DNA of 64,000 nt, taken from NCBI GenBank assembly GCA_018340375.1, contig JAFFJZ010000001.1:57776001-57840000 (forward strand), in the 5' to 3' direction. A program made the translations under genes and the position numbers. The notes below the pieces were generated by a model that was given only the letters and a program-made list of their open reading frames with translations, did no database searches and was not told the origin of the DNA. Below, in pieces: positions 59,156 to 64,000 of this stretch (within the stretch, counting starts at the first letter, position 1; the number at the start of each line of letters is the position of its first letter). The DNA is from Gonatopus flavifemur. Lineage: Eukaryota > Arthropoda > Insecta > Hymenoptera > Dryinidae.

Positions 59156-62100
59156 TTTAAAGATTTCGTCAATGAGATTTTATGGATTATTTGTAACAGG
59201 GTGAATTCTCAATTCACTCGCAACTGAATTCAAAAATTGGCCTGTATTACGTGCATATCACGCATTGATGTATGATTTTGGAACTGAAATTTCATTGAGA
59301 TGTAATCAAAATGTGAGTAACTTTTGCTTCCATTACATGGATATCCAATAAAAAGTATCCAACAGTACATACAGCATTTTTATAGATTATTTCTTAATTA
59401 AGAAAAACAAGATCAGATCCTTTTAAAATAAACAATATGTATTTTTTTATTTTCCAATTCTTGGTGTAGCAATTCTAGAAACCAGAATTTGCAATGAAAT
59501 GAATGTTAATAACAGCATCAATATAGAGATGCTCGTACAGTGTTGCAACATAACTGACAAATCTGCATACGTTCAACTGAATTCAAGCGAATTCTACATC
59601 ATGCACGTGCCATGCTTGCATACACACCAGAATGGCCCAGACGCATCGCACCTGCTCCTAACCAGCGCATCCACCTTACAAAACGATTTATTCCACCACA
59701 CAAAATTCGAGTCAAACTCTTCCAATGAAATCTCATAAGTAATCTTTCATAAAAACTATTTATTCACGTATATATTTTTACTCGCTGGATTCGAAATAAC
59801 TGAACAGAGTAATATTGTTTCATGTTTCATAATTCTTATTGTTCCTAAATAAATTTCATACTATACGAAACACTTGTTATCAATGAAATTCAAATTTATT
59901 TAACACAATGTTTTCATACTACGCGGAGCATGTGCGAATAAGATTATTCTTGTTCAGCTTCCCGATGTATGTGTGATCAAAAAATATATGTACAAAAGAA
60001 TCCGTACGGAGAAAAATTATCTGATGATGTAGAAGATATTTGGTATTCAGTCAGATCCTGTTAGCGTGAAATTGTATGGGGAGAAATTGCGTAGAAAATC
60101 AATGAATACGATCGCAATTACGTCTTGGTTGGATTCTCAAATTCGTTGAATCGAGGAAAGAAGAGAGAGGGAGAGAAACAGAGAATAAAAATATGTTCAT
60201 TTTTTTTCGACACTTCTCATCGATTCTTATAGAAATCTCCCTTCCATCTATTACCTTGGAAAATTGTTCTCTCGATTGATTCGATGCGTAGAAAAAGTGG
60301 AAAAAAAACTTGTTATTCTGGATGCGATGATGACTTTTTTCCAACTGTTTTCATTCCGCGTAAGGGTGGGTGTTGAAAACAGAACCTGCTTCTATATACT
60401 GCATTGAAACAAACTTTTTTTTTCAACTCGTAATTGAAGTCGTTTTAAAAACTTTATATATTTTGTTAAAAGTCACTCAAAATACGTATATCGTACGAAT
60501 CAACATTGGAGCCTACCTATGAAAGAATTCATTGAAAGCGGTAAATATTTTTAATCAAACAATTCATGAAGTTTCTCATATATATATTATATATTTCATA
60601 AAATTCATGTTCTATTCATCAATCTTCAGTCAAATCCAAAACGAAAGAAAAAAGTGATTATTTTCAACACGCGATCAAATTATTCAGATTGCGCTTTCGG
60701 TTTGAAGTTAAATATAGCTGATGCTTATTGAAAATTGCCTTGAAATTTCATGAAACGTGCAGCAGAAGATTAAAGACTTTCAGGATATATGTGCACATTT
60801 TGTTCCTATATAATAAATATATACGAACAAAAAAGAAAACTCAAAAGAAACGTTGAGTATATTGTAAGGAATCTTTGTAAGCTTTGGATCGATATATCAT
60901 AGAATGAGCTATGATATATGGGTTCATTGTACTCAATGCATTTCTCATCCACGACTTGAACACATTGTTGAAACAACTGTGTTCAAAACGGCCCGCATGG
61001 AACTTTTATTGGAAACGAGTGACGATAAATTTAAATCCAATATAATTGAGAGTCGTGAAATATTTTTTGAGTTGCATAAGATACAGAAATTAATACGAAA
61101 AATCTTGTCAGTTATCTCAGCATAAATATTCCTCAAAGCCTCGAAGTTGCATCTAATTGGATGAACGTAGTATTGAAAATTCTCTTCCTTTCCCACGTAA
61201 ATTAAACTCTAATGATCGCCATAACTTCGACGAAGTATGCTTTACGAATAAATTCGATTCCACTGATTGCAATACAATCGGATGGTACTAAATCTTCCGA
61301 GCTCCTTCGGATTGTAAAATTCTTATCTGTTTGAATGAGATTCAAACAATTGCTAAGCATAATTTGACGTATCATCGCATGAATAATAAAAACAAAGCAT
61401 ATTTGAACTTCATTTTCATTCCCTACCGTAAAACTAATATCGTTTCTCAACACGAATGATTGAATTATTTCAAAAATTCTGACGATGAAATGAACTGATG
61501 ATGAAAAGAAAATATGCAGACTGATTTTTTAAATTACATCTTACAAATGGAAAGAAACGTTTCCAGGAAAGACCAATTCAATTCCAAGAAATGAAAACAT
61601 TCTTCCGTACGTAACATGGCGGAATTCTTTTCATTAATAAAATCTTCAACCAGAAAGAGTTTTCCAACTTTTTATTGAACCATTTCTATGATTCAAATAA
61701 AATCATCCATCGAGAAACGGTTCGAGGAATTAATATGGAAATTGAATCATTTTTTTAAATAATTATCATTCGTCCCCGAAAGAACCAACACATTTCTGTG
61801 AACCAATCTTCAATCAAACTTACACGGAGAAGAATTTTGCGTTATTTTGTATTATTGATCTCCGCCAATCGGAAGCAATTCGAATCCAATTCTAAACAAC
61901 TCATATAAATGAAAATTCATTCATACAGATCTATTCTCGTGTGTCGATTTGAGAAGTATTCAACCTGTATTCTGCATCAGTGAATCTCAAAGTACCTTAC
62001 GTTACGAGCACGTTACAACAAACACCACACCTGCAGCTTCTTTTCAATCAATGGCAAACGTATTGAAGTTACTGAATCCATTCCGAGACTTTAACTTTGA

Positions 62101-64000
62101 CTGTGGGCGGAATACTACAGTATATACACTTTTGAATTTCCAAACCAATCAACCGTTTTATCGGGAGATTCGATGGTTGAATGATGAAATTCATCTCTCG
62201 TTATATCATAAAAACCAACAGATGCTCAACGATGGCATACATAATTTTCAATATAATTGATAAATTTTAAATGCCAAACATGGATCAGAGGAGAATATTT
62301 AATAAAAGTGCTGAACTTTTTTAATATGCGTCGAATACATTAGTTTTATAGCGACCCAGCTAATATTCAGATAACTTCAAGATTTGATGATGACAAAATA
62401 ATAGTCTGAATTGAGAATTGAACAGAAAACGACATTTTAATTCCTCGAATAATGAATTTGAATCAGAAATTTGCTGTAACGTGTATGCTCATGAATTGAA
62501 AATTCTCTACAATTTATATGTGTTCACTACAAAGATATGTTTCGCATTTAGTCTAATTATTATTTGTTTTCCATTCTTCAATTATTTTCCTTATTCTGAT
62601 GAATTCTCAGATTTGAGAACGAAGAAAGCGAAAAGTCGAATAATATTTGTATAATATTCAATTATTATCAAAGTGTAATAAAGTGTAAAAGAAGAAAACA
62701 AAGGAAAAACGGCACACGGAAATCAATTAGGCAGTATTATAGTAGAAGAACGTCAATCTCTTCCAGATACCGGGACTCGACAGGGGTTCCAAAGGACGTA
62801 GATTTCCAGCTAGATTCGATGGTTCTGTATTGTATACAAAAATACGTAGAGCGCCATACCGCAAGTGCTTATCTAGCTCGATGTATCTAAAGATAAACAA
62901 TGAATTGTTACCGTTTCGTTTTCAACGAAACGACCAACATAACTGTGTTCCATTACCATTGTATTACATCACTGACGTAAAGTCTTCCTAACAATGGACA
63001 ATTTGAAAAGAACAGGTAGATAATATTCGGAAACACAAACTTCAACATTCACGTCACTGAACGTACTCTTTCGGTAGGTATTTCTGCTGGTATTGATGAA
63101 AAAAAAGAAGAAGAATTGTATATCACGAGAGGTAACCTTCGAAGGACACGTATTTCAAACTTCCCATCATTTTTTCTACTCATAATACTTTCAATTCTCT
63201 CGACAATGACATCTTTTGTAGAAATTCTTATCCTCTTAAACTTGGACAGAATTTTTTATATTCTAAAAAAATTGAGCTTCAACAACCTGAACAGAAAGTT
63301 GTCAATACAAATTTTACAATTAATATCGTTCTCAAGACAAATATTATTACATTTCAGACCTTTGGTTGGGTCATATGCATATGTATAATTCTAGCTGCGA
63401 CCATACGTATAACTGATCATTATACAGTTACAATTCCCGTTGTTATCGCATACATAATTACCGTTCCTATATTATATATACTCAAAGATGAGTAGAAACG
63501 AATGACAGGGATTTCGATTCACTATAGTAGATACAAAATGTTAGTGTTACACGCATAATTAAAAATAATAAATATATTTATATACACGAGAACCAATTGT
63601 ATTCAAACAAAGAGTATTTCCTAATGTTATATCTGTCATTCGGTGACCTCCGTGATATTCCTTTTTTACAATACACATTGAAATTGAAAAGAATGCTAAA
63701 TACATCATTGTAGTAAAGGAAATGGTAGATGCAATACCATACTCAAATCTACGGTAATCCTCGCATAGCTGATACAATTTCATATCACGAATACATGCAA
63801 AAATTGAACAAACGACTCATATTGTTCATCCATTAAGGGGATTCATTACTCCCTACAAAAGTTACTAGATTCCAAATTTCTCCCCCAGTTTTCTCAGAAA
63901 CGAACACATAAAATGAAAAATAATGAGTAGCTGCATTTTTTTCAATAGCCTAAGAAGATGCACCTGCTCATTAAAATTGATTCTATTCATTGATTACTGA
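59156..64000. other. AT-rich non-coding stretch
   Basis: No supportable gene. Frames of 60-103 codons are scattered on both strands. Minus-strand frames at 60945-61196, 61202-61453 and 63559-63783 have hydrophobic/amphipathic stretches discussed in the findings, but no domain is certain. Confidence 0.45.

Noticed and set aside
1..64000. CRISPR arrays, bacterial operons, viral or transposase genes
   Set aside because: No regularly spaced repeats, ribosome-binding-site-led gene runs or recognisable enzyme motifs were found on either strand.

Overview
The window reads as nuclear DNA of an animal, most likely an insect and possibly a hymenopteran. By eye it is about two-thirds A+T. It carries short GC-richer pockets, many microsatellites, several decayed inverted-repeat (MITE-like) elements, and eukaryotic-style splice signals. 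There are no operons, ribosome binding sites, bacterial genes, CRISPR arrays, rRNAs or convincing tRNAs. The insect call is inference from this overall texture, not from a recognised gene.

No protein family can be recognised anywhere in the 64 kb. The longest open frames (120 to 182 codons) are about what I would expect by chance in six frames of this base composition. They cluster in GC-richer pockets where stops are rarer, often with both strands open. The simplest reading is a gene desert: a very large intron or an intergenic/regulatory domain. A few plus-strand segments have exon-like properties. These are 2-97 (open frame ending at a GTATGT donor, cut by the left edge), 18530-18733 (Pro-rich frame ending at a donor), 31452-31677 (open between a good acceptor and a good donor), and the pair 34242-34470 plus 37968-38104 (phase-compatible, ATG to stop). 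All are low-confidence calls.

Layout. 0-8 kb: possible edge exon, (CTT)n, (CGT)n and (AT)n microsatellites, and a fold-back element near 3.7 kb. 8-18 kb: a tight 19-bp hairpin at 8.75 kb, a splice acceptor with an open frame at 8.1 kb, a GC-rich block of competing hairpins at 14.1 kb, and MITE remnants at 16.0-17.2 kb. 18-27 kb: a Pro-rich frame with a duplicated 24-mer, a GC-richer run of plus-strand frames at 20.1-21.2 kb, palindromic candidate regulatory sites, and a (GTTAC)5 array. 27.3-27.8 kb: a 504-bp fold-back transposon remnant with long terminal inverted repeats. 29-38 kb: a C-tract, exon candidates, and regulatory-looking clusters at 35.2 and 36.0 kb. 39.6-40.4 kb: three inverted-repeat elements side by side. 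43-54 kb: mostly AT-rich, with a nested hairpin at 48.8 kb, another MITE at 49.4 kb and a GC-rich island at 53.3-53.9 kb. 58.2-59.2 kb: CA/CT microsatellites and a cluster of palindrome-rich repeats related to the 39.7 kb element. 59-64 kb: AT-rich, with a few minus-strand frames of uncertain meaning.

Nothing seen amounts to a defined multi-gene system. The most checkable leads are the 31.4-38.1 kb exon candidates, the shared-palindrome repeats at 39.7 and 58.7-59.2 kb, the precursor-sized hairpins at 8.75 and 16.1 kb, and the candidate regulatory clusters at 35.2 and 36.0 kb.
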